From Streptomyces sp. DvalAA-43 (GTDB lineage: Bacteria > Actinomycetota > Actinomycetes > Streptomycetales > Streptomycetaceae), in NCBI RefSeq assembly GCF_900091725.1, contig NZ_FMBW01000083.1, forward strand, positions 40,464-104,463: a stretch of 64,000 bases of DNA. Direction: 5' to 3'. The notes under the pieces were generated by a model that saw only the letters and a list, made by a program, of their open reading frames with translations, was not told the origin of the DNA and did not search any database. How positions within the stretch are numbered: position 1 is the stretch's first letter; each line of letters begins with the position of its first letter. Positions 25,299 to 32,952 of the stretch are shown here, one piece after another. Both the position numbers and the translations under genes were made by a program.

Positions 25299-26452
25299 CC
25301 CACTGTCGGTTGCGGACTGGCGGCGGAGCCACGTGAGGGGACCGGCCGGATGGTCGTGCGCGGCACGATCTCCACGCCGTCGCCGAACCTCATCAGGTCG
25401 TAGTAGGCGGTCGCCCGGACGTGGCGCATGGTGCGCAGGATCGCGATGGCGCTCTCGGCGGCCTCGTCACCCTGCACGATCGACTGGTCGTCGCCGACCA
25501 GCGCGGCGGTGATGACCACATGCCGCTCGATGTCCTGCAGGTCGGCGTCGAGCAGGACGTCGCGCGCGAACGCGATCTCGGGCTCGACGGCGGCCAGTTC
25601 GGCGAACGGCTCGGCGGAGACGGTGACCAGCTTGCGCATCGCCTTGCGGAACGCCTTGTGCTCGGGCTGGGTCCGGCCGGTGAGCGCCGCGGGCACGGCC
25701 GGAGGCTGCATGGTGGGCCGGACCACCGCGTCGTAGCAGGCCGACGACATGTCCCCGGAGTGGATCATGGCCGCGGTGAAGCCGCGGACCAGGACGGCGG
25801 CCTCCCGGAGGGCGGTCACCGCGGTGTCCCGGTCCCGACCGGTCAGGGCGGCGGTGGCCCGGGAGACCGCGGCCGCGGCCGCGAGGTTGAGCACGAAGTA
25901 GAAGTGGTGGGTGATGACCCACCTGGTCAGCTCGTCGTCGCCGACCCGGTACGGGGCCCGCTCCGCCGGGGCGGCGGCCGGGGGTTCCGGCGCGGGCGAA
26001 CCGTCCTGCGGGCTCAGGCCCTTGAGGATCAGGACCATCGCCCTGACTTCGGCCGCCTGGTCGTTGAGGTCCAGCCGCGCGCCTCTGAGGTCCGCGAGTG
26101 CCCTGGCGATGACGGTCGAGATCTCCGAGACGCGGTACGCGTCGTCGATGTCCGCCGTGCGCACGCCGAAGTAGTCGTGGTTGGGGACGATCGGTATCAG
26201 CGACGCGGTGTCCATCGGGGTGACCGCGGCCTCGGCGGCGAGTCGCCCGGTCCTGGCGACGGCGGCGTCCAGCGCCTCGGGGAGGGCGGGCCCGGCCCCC
26301 TTCGGGTCCAGCAGCTGGTCCCGGAGGTGGGTCAGCGCGTCGACCGCCGCCGTCAGCGCCGCCCGCACCGGCGCGGAGGGTGCGGTGCGGCAGCTGACGG
26401 TGTTGTCCGAAGGGAGGACGACGATCGGGATGTCGGGGCAGGCGGGGGCCAT
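25295..26452 (-). CDS. Unrecognised helical protein, 385 residues
   Basis: I cannot assign this product to a family with confidence. It is predominantly helical and not membrane-bound or secreted. Notable stretches are PIVPNHDYFG, WVITHHFYFVLNLAAA, HSGDMSSACYDAVVRPTMQP, QPEHKAFRKAMRKL and DIERHVVITAALVG. Several conserved-looking His residues and the all-alpha character would suit a heme or non-heme metal enzyme of the tryptophan-dioxygenase/PrnB kind, but this is only a resemblance. The ATG at 26452 has a GAGG ribosome site 9 nt before it; an alternative ATG at 26512 overlaps the upstream stop (ATGA) and would add 20 residues. Its central place in the operon suggests a catalytic pathway role. 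Confidence 0.75.
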   Translation of the reverse strand: MAPACPDIPIVVLPSDNTVSCRTAPSAPVRAALTAAVDALTHLRDQLLDPKGAGPALPEALDAAVARTGRLAAEAAVTPMDTASLIPIVPNHDYFGVRTADIDDAYRVSEISTVIARALADLRGARLDLNDQAAEVRAMVLILKGLSPQDGSPAPEPPAAAPAERAPYRVGDDELTRWVITHHFYFVLNLAAAAAVSRATAALTGRDRDTAVTALREAAVLVRGFTAAMIHSGDMSSACYDAVVRPTMQPPAVPAALTGRTQPEHKAFRKAMRKLVTVSAEPFAELAAVEPEIAFARDVLLDADLQDIERHVVITAALVGDDQSIVQGDEAAESAIAILRTMRHVRATAYYDLMRFGDGVEIVPRTTIRPVPSRGSAASPQPTVG

Positions 26453-26508
26453 GTGGGTTACCTCGGAGTCCTGTTCGGTGTCGGGGCGGGCTGGGGAAGG
26501 CCACGTGG

Positions 26509-27852
26509 TCATGGCGAGACGAAGCCGCGCGCCTCCTGGACGAACTGGGCGAGGTACCCGTCGTGCGGCAGGAACGGGTCCTTCCACCAGCCGGGGACCC
26601 TCCCGTGCAGGACGGTGCGGACACCGGGGGCGTCCAGCGCCTCGGCGACGAGCGCGGCATTGTCGGTGAGCAGGGTCAGCGCCAGTGAGCCGTCCAGCGG
26701 GCCGATGCCCTCCGACGGACGCCAGGGGGCCACCCATACGCAGGGGAAGGGCAGTTCGGCGCCGAGTCCCGGATGGTCGGAGCGGTCCACGCACATCACG
26801 GCGGGCCGCATCGCCACGGCATCGCCGCCGACCGCGGTGAGCGGGCCGTCGTCGTGGAACCGCCGCACCAGGTCGGCGCTGCCGTGCGCGCTCCGGTCCA
26901 GGGCCGCCCTGATGCCTTCCGCCTCCCGGCGCGGACGGACCGGGAGGACGGCGGCGTCGTCGGTCACCGGGTGGGCGGGCAGCCGCGCGAGCCGTTCCGC
27001 CAGCGCTTCGGCCAGGGCCCGGTGGTCGCCGGAGCAGAAGACGGCGGTGGTGTTGGTACACCGCACACCGCCGTCCGAGGCGACCTCGGCCACGACATGG
27101 TCCAGGGTCTGCTCGTCCACCCGCTGGTCGACCAGGATCTTGCTCCGGCCCGGTCCGCGCACCAGCACCCTGTCGTTGCCCCGGAGCCGGGCCACGGTGT
27201 CCTCGCTGCCGTAGACCAGGGCCAGGTCGGCGGTGTTCATCAGGGCGTCGGCGGAGGCGTGCGGCCCCGGGAGCACACTGATCCACCCGTTGCCGAGGCC
27301 CGCCGAGTCGAGCGCGAGCGCCAGCCTCAGCGGCGTGAACGGGTCGCGCGTGCCCGGCCGGACCGCCACCCGGTAGCCCATCGCGACCGCCTGGAGCCAC
27401 GCGCCGTGGGTCGCCGGGTGGTTGCTGGGGGCCACCACACCGAGGACCGAACCGCGGCGCACCCAGCGGGCCGTGCGGCCCGCGCCGACCGGCGCCTGCC
27501 GGGCGACGACCTCGCCGAGCCGCCCGCAATCCGCGCCCACTCGGGCCAGCGACTGGCGGGCCACACCGATCGGGACGCCCGAGGCGAGGGCCTGGGCGCG
27601 GCAGTACGCCTCCGGCGTCAGCCCCCCGAGGGTGGCCCCGGCGAACAGCCGCCCCGCTTCGGAGAGCACCGCGAGGCGCTCGTCCGCGGACATGGGGGGC
27701 GCGTCGTGCATGGCCTTCACGGTCATCCTGGTCACCAGCGCCGGCGCCTCGTGGACGGTGGCGAGCGGCGCGCCGTCGACGCCGTGCAGCGTCCTGGTGT
27801 CCCGTGAGGGCCGCTCTTCTCCCCCGCGGAACAGGGGTACGGACAACGTCAC
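26509..27852 (-). CDS. Aldehyde dehydrogenase/acyl-CoA reductase-like protein
   Basis: The 447-residue protein has ALDH-superfamily features: GSVLGVVAPSNHPATHGAWL (cofactor loop), YRVAVRPGTRDPFTPLRLAL, and a catalytic-type Cys265 in SDGGVRCTNTTAVF. It is shorter and more divergent than typical ALDHs. It is closer in style to reductases that act on acyl thioesters or acyl phosphates, so it may reduce an activated acid to the aldehyde instead of oxidising one. The GTG at 27852 lies 1 bp after the DUF362 stop; an ATG at 27885 is possible. The neighbouring ATP-dependent and AMP-forming ligases could supply the activated acid. Confidence 0.8.
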   Translation of the reverse strand: MTLSVPLFRGGEERPSRDTRTLHGVDGAPLATVHEAPALVTRMTVKAMHDAPPMSADERLAVLSEAGRLFAGATLGGLTPEAYCRAQALASGVPIGVARQSLARVGADCGRLGEVVARQAPVGAGRTARWVRRGSVLGVVAPSNHPATHGAWLQAVAMGYRVAVRPGTRDPFTPLRLALALDSAGLGNGWISVLPGPHASADALMNTADLALVYGSEDTVARLRGNDRVLVRGPGRSKILVDQRVDEQTLDHVVAEVASDGGVRCTNTTAVFCSGDHRALAEALAERLARLPAHPVTDDAAVLPVRPRREAEGIRAALDRSAHGSADLVRRFHDDGPLTAVGGDAVAMRPAVMCVDRSDHPGLGAELPFPCVWVAPWRPSEGIGPLDGSLALTLLTDNAALVAEALDAPGVRTVLHGRVPGWWKDPFLPHDGYLAQFVQEARGFVSP

Positions 27853-27853
27853 G

Positions 27854-29071
27854 TCAGACCAACTCCTCGGGCGCCGGCCAGGCAAGGGCGGCCACGGACT
27901 CGCCGGTGGAGGTCGGTACGCGGAACTGGGTGCGCTCGGGATCGCTGACCTCGTGCCCCATCGCGTACCGCAGCCCGGCCGTCTGGATCGCCCGTGGCGG
28001 GCAGCCCTCCAGATAGACGCCGGCCTCCCGGTGCTCGTACAGGGCGTTGCCCACCAGGACGACCGCGCCGCGCAGTTCGGGCAGGTGCTCCATGGGTCCC
28101 GACACGATCGTCATCTCGCCGGGGAAGTCCAGCAGTTCGTCGCGCAGCAGGCTCATCGCGGCGGCCAGCCAGCGGCGGCAGTCGTCGCAGGCCGTGCCGG
28201 CGTGGACGTGGATGCCCTCGCGCGGCGGGACCAGGGTCACCGGGGCACGGTCGATCACGAACCCGGCCTCCTCGACGGTGACGCCCCTGACCTCGATGTC
28301 GGCGAGGTCGACCGGCCCGAGGCCGCGCCGATGGGCATCGCGCAGGTAGGCCAGCTCCCACGCCTGCACGCCCGCGACGGCCGCCATGGTGGCGTCCATC
28401 GCGACCGCGTTGCGCGAGGCGGAGACCAGACCGACCTCGCGGGAGCTGCCCTCCATGGGGTAGTTGCCCTCGATGACGGTCGTCGCGTCACAGACCAGCA
28501 GGTGCTGCGGGCGGAGCAGGTTGAGGTCGACGAGGGATTCCTCGACCCCGGCCATGTGCACGATCCGGGTGGTGAATCCGGGGAGCAGGCCGACCAGGTT
28601 CTTCATCGCGTTGGTGAGGACCACGCTGGAGTGGGTCCGTAACTGCGGGGCCCCGATGAAGAAGTCGCACTCCGTCACGATGTCGGGGATCGCGACCGGC
28701 ACCCGCAGCGAGGTCGCGCCGGGGATCTGGACTATGCGCAGGGGCCTGTCGTCGAAGCTGACCACCTGGGCGTAGCGGTGGAGCGGGCTTCCGTCGAGGA
28801 TCTCCTTGAGCACGTGGGTGCGCTCCGCGACGAAGACCTCGGCCCCGCGCGCCGAGGCCCGCTTCGCCACGGCGAGCAGCAGCTCGGGGCTGGTGCGGAA
28901 GCCCGGCTTGCGCTGGAACATGTTGGGCTTGATGACGACTCGGTCACCCTTGCCGACGTCCCGCAGGGGGTCGCCGAGCAGGTCGAGCACCTGCTCGACC
29001 GCCTGGTCGACCGCGGCGTCCGTGGGGTCGTCGACCCTGGTCAGTGCAACGGCCGTGAGATCGCCGGGCAC
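27854..29071 (-). CDS. DUF362 protein, candidate user of the nickel-pincer cofactor
   Basis: The 405-residue protein shows the DUF362 pattern: GDRVVIKPNMFQRKPGFRTS at 42-61, ECDFFIGAPQLRTHSSVVLT with AMKNLVGLLPG at 134-165, and ASRNAVAMDATMAAVAG at 218-234. The C-terminal third adds CDDC (295-298) and EGCPP (Cys357), a possible Fe-S or metal site. Members of this family are poorly characterised. It is the second gene of the cluster. Because LarB, LarC and LarE are made here without LarA, and because this protein has an alpha/beta two-domain look with conserved His147 and His172, I flag it as a possible client of the pincer nucleotide. That link is inference only. Confidence 0.82.
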   Translation of the reverse strand: MPGDLTAVALTRVDDPTDAAVDQAVEQVLDLLGDPLRDVGKGDRVVIKPNMFQRKPGFRTSPELLLAVAKRASARGAEVFVAERTHVLKEILDGSPLHRYAQVVSFDDRPLRIVQIPGATSLRVPVAIPDIVTECDFFIGAPQLRTHSSVVLTNAMKNLVGLLPGFTTRIVHMAGVEESLVDLNLLRPQHLLVCDATTVIEGNYPMEGSSREVGLVSASRNAVAMDATMAAVAGVQAWELAYLRDAHRRGLGPVDLADIEVRGVTVEEAGFVIDRAPVTLVPPREGIHVHAGTACDDCRRWLAAAMSLLRDELLDFPGEMTIVSGPMEHLPELRGAVVLVGNALYEHREAGVYLEGCPPRAIQTAGLRYAMGHEVSDPERTQFRVPTSTGESVAALAWPAPEELV

Positions 29072-29110
29072 CCTTCACCTCCCTTTCATGGGGGCACCGT
29101 CCAGGTGTGG

Positions 29111-29782
29111 TCAGAACTGCCATCCGTCGAAGACCACGGCACGGGACGGAGCCGCCTCGACGCCGGAGACCTTGATCGGCAGCGCCATCAGCTGGGCGAC
29201 CGGGTGGGTGATCTGGTCGAGGTTCTGGATGTTCTCCAGGATCGGGATACCGGCCCCCAGCAGACGGCGGTGCACCTGGCCGCTGCGGTCGTCGGGCCGC
29301 TCGGTGATGCAGTCCATGCCGACGAGGACGACGCCGTTCTCCACCATCCAGTCCGCGGCCGAGGTGGTGAGGTACGGGGGCTTGTCCCAGTAGTCCTCAC
29401 GCCCGAGGTAGCGGTTGGGGTGGTCGGTGCGGATCAGCAGGCGGTCCCCGGGCTGCCAGATGTCGCGCAGCGCCTTCTCCAGGTCCTCGCCGGTCACCGG
29501 GTCGAGGTCACGCTTGTCCGAGAGGTCCGCGATGCACGCCCGGCCGACGAACGTCTCCAGCGGGACCTCGTCGATTTTCTCGCGGTCCTCGAAGAAGTGA
29601 TATCCCGATTCCACGTGCGTGCCGTTGTGCGGGAATATCTGCAGATCCGAGAAGGTCCGGCCGCCTTTGGCCGGGTCCGTCTCCGGAGTCATCGCCTTGC
29701 GGATACCGAATTTGGGGTACCAGGACGCATTGTAGGAAGGCATTCCCTGGTACCAGCCCTGGCTGATATCAATCATCTGCAC
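29111..29782 (-). CDS. Cyclase-family (kynurenine formamidase-like) metal-dependent hydrolase
   Basis: The 223-residue protein belongs to the cyclase/arylformamidase family (PF04199). It has the metal-binding stretch PHNGTHVESGYHF (His52, His56, Glu58, His62), where the common Asp is Glu, and GDRLLIRTDHPNR further on. Family members hydrolyse N-formylkynurenine, isatin or related amides, or catalyse ring closure or opening. In this cluster it should act on a cyclic or amide intermediate. The GTG at 29782 has a GGAG ribosome site 8 nt upstream; ATG at 29776 is the alternative. It is the first gene of the cluster, 108 bp downstream of the second inverted repeat. Confidence 0.87.
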   Translation of the reverse strand: MQMIDISQGWYQGMPSYNASWYPKFGIRKAMTPETDPAKGGRTFSDLQIFPHNGTHVESGYHFFEDREKIDEVPLETFVGRACIADLSDKRDLDPVTGEDLEKALRDIWQPGDRLLIRTDHPNRYLGREDYWDKPPYLTTSAADWMVENGVVLVGMDCITERPDDRSGQVHRRLLGAGIPILENIQNLDQITHPVAQLMALPIKVSGVEAAPSRAVVFDGWQF

Positions 29783-30120
29783 GATGCGCTCCGTTGCTCG
29801 ACCGGACGGGAGTTCCTCGCCTGTCCTGAGGGTGCGGTGCGGCCATCAGAGCACGGCTGGAGCAGGCCCAGCAATGACGTTCGAATCCGGTGGCAGGATC
29901 ATGCCACCGCCCTGCCCCTCGCCCGCGGCCTCGGATAAACTGCGAAGAAGACCGCTCTGCCAATTCCATTTGCGGGCGACCGGGGGTGGCCCGTCAACCA
30001 CCGGACATGTCACCCTCCGGGGCGCGGCGGTATTTGTCGCAGGCTTATCAATGGGAGGGCGGAATTCTCCTCGCCTGTTTCCCGCAGGTGTTTTCTGACG
30101 GCCTCCCCGCGGGACAGCCC
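29783..30120 (-). promoter_or_regulatory. Promoter region of the first cluster block
   Basis: These 338 bp between the regulator stop (30121) and the cyclase-family start hold no gene that I can support. They contain the inverted repeat at 29890-29907. No unambiguous -10/-35 pair could be picked by eye. Confidence 0.6.
29890..29907. promoter_or_regulatory. Inverted repeat GTGGCAGGATCATGCCAC (putative operator, copy 2)
   Basis: Same element as 18487-18504. Here the arms extend to 8 bp (29888-29895 with 29902-29909) around a GGATCA spacer. It lies 108 bp upstream of the first start codon of the cluster. Confidence 0.78.
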
Positions 30121-31110
30121 TTACGCGAGCGCGGCGTCCAGCACCGACTCGGCGACGGACGTGCGGGCGTACAGCACCAAGCGGCCCACCCGGTGCGCGC
30201 TGACCAGACCCGCGTCGCGCAGCGCGGTCAGGTGCTGGGACACCCCGCCTGCGGAGAGCCCGGTACGGAGGGCCAGTTCGGTGGTGGAGGCAGGCGTCTC
30301 CAGTTCGGTCAGCAGCACGGTCCGCGAACGGCCGAGGACGGCGGCGATGGCGGCGGACCTCGTGACCGGCCGGGGCTCCCACAGCACGCCGACGCCGCGT
30401 GCCGGATAGGCCAGTTGCGGCGGCTCCGGCAGCGACACCCGCGTACGCAGTCCGGGCCCGGTGAAGGCCGAGGGGATCAATAGCAGCCCCGCACCCGCGG
30501 TCTTCCGGGACAGGGTCCGCTGCCGACGGGCAAGGCGGAGCGCGTTGTCGCCCCAACTGGACGACGGGTGAAGGTCGTTGAAGAGACGGGCGGTGCCGTA
30601 TTCGGCGACCTGCCTGGCGCGATAGAGGACATCGGCGTCCAGCACGGTCCTGATCCGCGCCCAGTAGGGGGCGATCGCCACCTTCCAGTAGGTCTCGATC
30701 TCCTCCACCACCCGGGCCAGCCGGGCCTGCGGCTCGGCGTGCAGGGTGCGTAACCGGGTCCCCAACCCGCCCTGGTGGTGGCGGAGATGGTCGAGGTCGC
30801 GGCGTACCCGGTCGGCCGGCGTGGCCAGGATTCTGGCCAGCTCCTCCGCGAGTGTGGGGGCGGGCCCCGGAGGCGCGGGGTTGAGGAAGTCGGGCACGTA
30901 CCCCGTGGGCGGGATCAGCTCGGCGAGCCAGCCCCGGTCCAGGCCGACGTCCACCACCCGGGGACGGACCTGCTCGGCCCAGCGTCGGTGCACGCCGTGT
31001 GCGGGACGGGAGTTCAGCAGCCTGAAGCTGGGTCCGATCTCCCACATCGGTGAGACGGCGAACCGCATCTGTGCCAGATCGCTCGCCGCGAAGGCCAGTT
31101 CCACCGACAT
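30121..31110 (-). CDS. DUF5937/ArsR-type winged-helix regulator
   Basis: The 329-residue protein has an N-terminal DUF5937-type region (MRFAVSPMWEIGPSFRLLN) and a C-terminal ArsR-like winged helix at about 255-325 (AIAAVLGRSRTVLLTEL, GLSAGGVSQHLTALRDAGLV, GRLVLYARTSVAESVL). Proteins of this type are common Streptomyces repressors transcribed divergently from the gene they control. Here the aldo/keto reductase starts 70 bp away on the other strand, so local autoregulation and control of that gene are the simplest inference. It may or may not control the biosynthetic cluster downstream of it on the same strand. Confidence 0.87.
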   Translation of the reverse strand: MSVELAFAASDLAQMRFAVSPMWEIGPSFRLLNSRPAHGVHRRWAEQVRPRVVDVGLDRGWLAELIPPTGYVPDFLNPAPPGPAPTLAEELARILATPADRVRRDLDHLRHHQGGLGTRLRTLHAEPQARLARVVEEIETYWKVAIAPYWARIRTVLDADVLYRARQVAEYGTARLFNDLHPSSSWGDNALRLARRQRTLSRKTAGAGLLLIPSAFTGPGLRTRVSLPEPPQLAYPARGVGVLWEPRPVTRSAAIAAVLGRSRTVLLTELETPASTTELALRTGLSAGGVSQHLTALRDAGLVSAHRVGRLVLYARTSVAESVLDAALA

Positions 31111-31180
31111 GACGACCCACCTGGATTCAGCTGTGCCTTAATCAATGGCGGCCAGCGTATCCCAGGAAGACCATGCAGGC

Positions 31181-32053
31181 ATGACCTCAAAGACGACAAC
31201 CGTGGCCAGGATGGGCACTTGGAGACTCGGCGACCTGGAGCTCACCCGAATCGGCTACGGCGCCATGCGTCTGGCGGGCCCGAACGCCTGGGGGCCGCCG
31301 AACGACCGGGACGAGGCCCTCGCCGTCCTGCGCACCGTCGTCGAGGCGGGCATCACGCACATCGACACCAGCGACTACTACGGCCCGTACGTGGTCAACG
31401 AGATCATCCGCGAGGCCCTGCACCCCTACCCCGCGGATCTGTGCATCGCCACCAAGGTCGGCGCGCGCCGCACCCACGCCCGGGGCTGGCCCGCCGCCGT
31501 GTCCAGGCGCGAACTCGTCCAGGCCGTGCACGACAACCTCACCCGGCTGGACGTGCCGGCACTGGACCTGGTCAACCTGCGGATGACCCGCACCCTGGCC
31601 GCCGCCGACATCGTCGAGCCGTTCACCGTGCTCGCCGAATTACGCGACCAGGGCCTGATCCGGAACCTCGGGGTGAGCAACGTCGGCATCGAGCAGGTCA
31701 GGGCCGCCAGGAGGATCGCCCCCGTGGTCGCTGTGCAGAACCACTACAACGTCGCCTCACGCGGGGACGACGCACTCGTCGACTGGTGCGCCGAACAGGG
31801 CATCGCCTACGTGCCGTTCTACCCGCTGGGCGGCTTCCGCCCGCTCCAGGTCGAGGCCCTGGACCGGATCGCCCGCGACCTGGGCATGACCGCCCGGCAG
31901 ACGGCACTGGCCTGGCTGCTCCAACGCTCCCCCAGCATCCTGCTGATCCCCGGCACCTCCTCGGTCGCCCACCTGTACGAGAACATCGCCGCTGCCGTCG
32001 AACTCCCCGGCCCCGCTCTGCGCACCCTCAACGCCCTGGGCGCCCGCCGGTAA
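31181..32053 (+). CDS. Aldo/keto reductase with altered catalytic His
   Basis: The 290-residue protein is an AKR TIM-barrel. Asp62 and Tyr67 lie in HIDTSDYYGPY and Lys92 in IATKVGARR. The usual catalytic His is Asn132 (LDLVNLRMTR). RNLGVSNVGIEQV and LLIPGTSSVAHLYENIAA form the NADPH site. The Asn variant is found in a subgroup of actinomycete AKRs, so it may still be active with altered substrate range. The ATG at 31181 is preceded by a weak AGG-type site; an upstream in-frame ATG at 31145 would add 12 residues. It is divergent from the ArsR-type gene with a 70-bp shared promoter region. Confidence 0.87.
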   Translation: MTSKTTTVARMGTWRLGDLELTRIGYGAMRLAGPNAWGPPNDRDEALAVLRTVVEAGITHIDTSDYYGPYVVNEIIREALHPYPADLCIATKVGARRTHARGWPAAVSRRELVQAVHDNLTRLDVPALDLVNLRMTRTLAAADIVEPFTVLAELRDQGLIRNLGVSNVGIEQVRAARRIAPVVAVQNHYNVASRGDDALVDWCAEQGIAYVPFYPLGGFRPLQVEALDRIARDLGMTARQTALAWLLQRSPSILLIPGTSSVAHLYENIAAAVELPGPALRTLNALGARR

Positions 32054-32098
32054 CAGCCGCCCGCCGGTATCAGCGCCCGCGGACGCCGGTCCGGCGGG

Positions 32099-32263
32099 TC
32101 AGCGCACCCGTCGGCGGCGCAAGGCCGAACGCACCGCCAGGTACCCCACATCGGCGACGAGGAGCAGGACGCCGATGGAAAGCAGGTACTGCATGCCCGT
32201 GACGGCCGCGCCGACGATGACCAGCACGATCGCGAAGACGAGCAGGACCAGGAAGAGGATCAT
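32099..32263 (-). CDS. Small two-helix membrane protein (54 residues)
   Basis: The short gene encodes LVLLVFAIVLVIVGAAVTG and YLLSIGVLLLVADVGYLAV, two strongly hydrophobic helices, and ends in a basic RSALRRRRVR tail. This is a typical small Streptomyces membrane protein of unknown role. It lies downstream of two envelope-type hypothetical genes on the same strand. The ATG at 32263 starts right at the first helix. Confidence 0.7.
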   Translation of the reverse strand: MILFLVLLVFAIVLVIVGAAVTGMQYLLSIGVLLLVADVGYLAVRSALRRRRVR

Positions 32264-32354
32264 GGTGCCATCCCTCCCCGGCCGGTGGCTGACACCGCTG
32301 ACCAGGGGCCGGGCTCCGTGGTGAACGGAGCGCGGACGCACCCGCGTCCGAGGG

Positions 32355-32903
32355 TCAGGTGGTGAGCAGGCGGTCGAAGAAGGACCGGTACTGGCGCAGG
32401 GCCAGGCGGAGGTCCTCGGTGGCGACCTCCTCGCCGCGGTGCCACTGGCCTTCGAGTCCCTGCTTGTGATCGGCGAATGTGGTGGCGAGCAGCTGCATGA
32501 CCTCGGCGACGAGCCCGTCCGCCGCAAGGACCGACTGCTGGGGGTCGTCGACGAATTCCTGCTGGATCCGCTGCCACCTGGCACGGAGGTCCTCCGTCTC
32601 CTGGGGCCCGATCAGCGGGGCGGATCCGGTGCTCTGCGCGGAGCCGGTGTCCTGCGGGGACCCGGTGTTCTGCGCGGACTCGTCGCGCTCGCCCGCGTCG
32701 GCCTCCCGCGGGCCGCCGGCCTCGTCGGTGATTCTGCTCCTGGGTGCCGCGCGGCCGGCATCGGGCGCGGCGGCCCGTTCGTCGGCCGCGTCCGAGGACT
32801 GTCGCGGTGCCTCTGCTTCGGGCCGGGCGATGTCCTCGGTGGACAGGGCTTCGCGGGTGGGCTCGGCGTACTCGTCGCGCCCGGTCGGTCCGTCTCTCTG
32901 CAT
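32355..32903 (-). CDS. Hypothetical protein with disordered N-terminus, paralogue of the next gene
   Basis: The 182-residue protein has an N-terminal 100 residues rich in Glu, Ala, Asp and Gly, probably disordered. A folded C-terminus contains RWQRIQQEFVDDPQQSVLAA, ADGLVAEVMQLL and LALRQYRSFFDRLLTT. The C-terminal part aligns by eye with residues 85-180 of the protein at 32953. Function unknown; no signal peptide or membrane helix. Confidence 0.75.
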   Translation of the reverse strand: MQRDGPTGRDEYAEPTREALSTEDIARPEAEAPRQSSDAADERAAAPDAGRAAPRSRITDEAGGPREADAGERDESAQNTGSPQDTGSAQSTGSAPLIGPQETEDLRARWQRIQQEFVDDPQQSVLAADGLVAEVMQLLATTFADHKQGLEGQWHRGEEVATEDLRLALRQYRSFFDRLLTT

Positions 32904-32952
32904 GTCCCTTCACCTCCATGGGGTACGGCAGCCGCTCCCGGCCGCGGTGCTC

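Noticed and set aside
27854..29071. Direct annotation of this protein as LarA lactate racemase
   Set aside because: The sequence follows the DUF362 pattern rather than the DUF2088/LarA motifs, so a LarA call would overstate the evidence.
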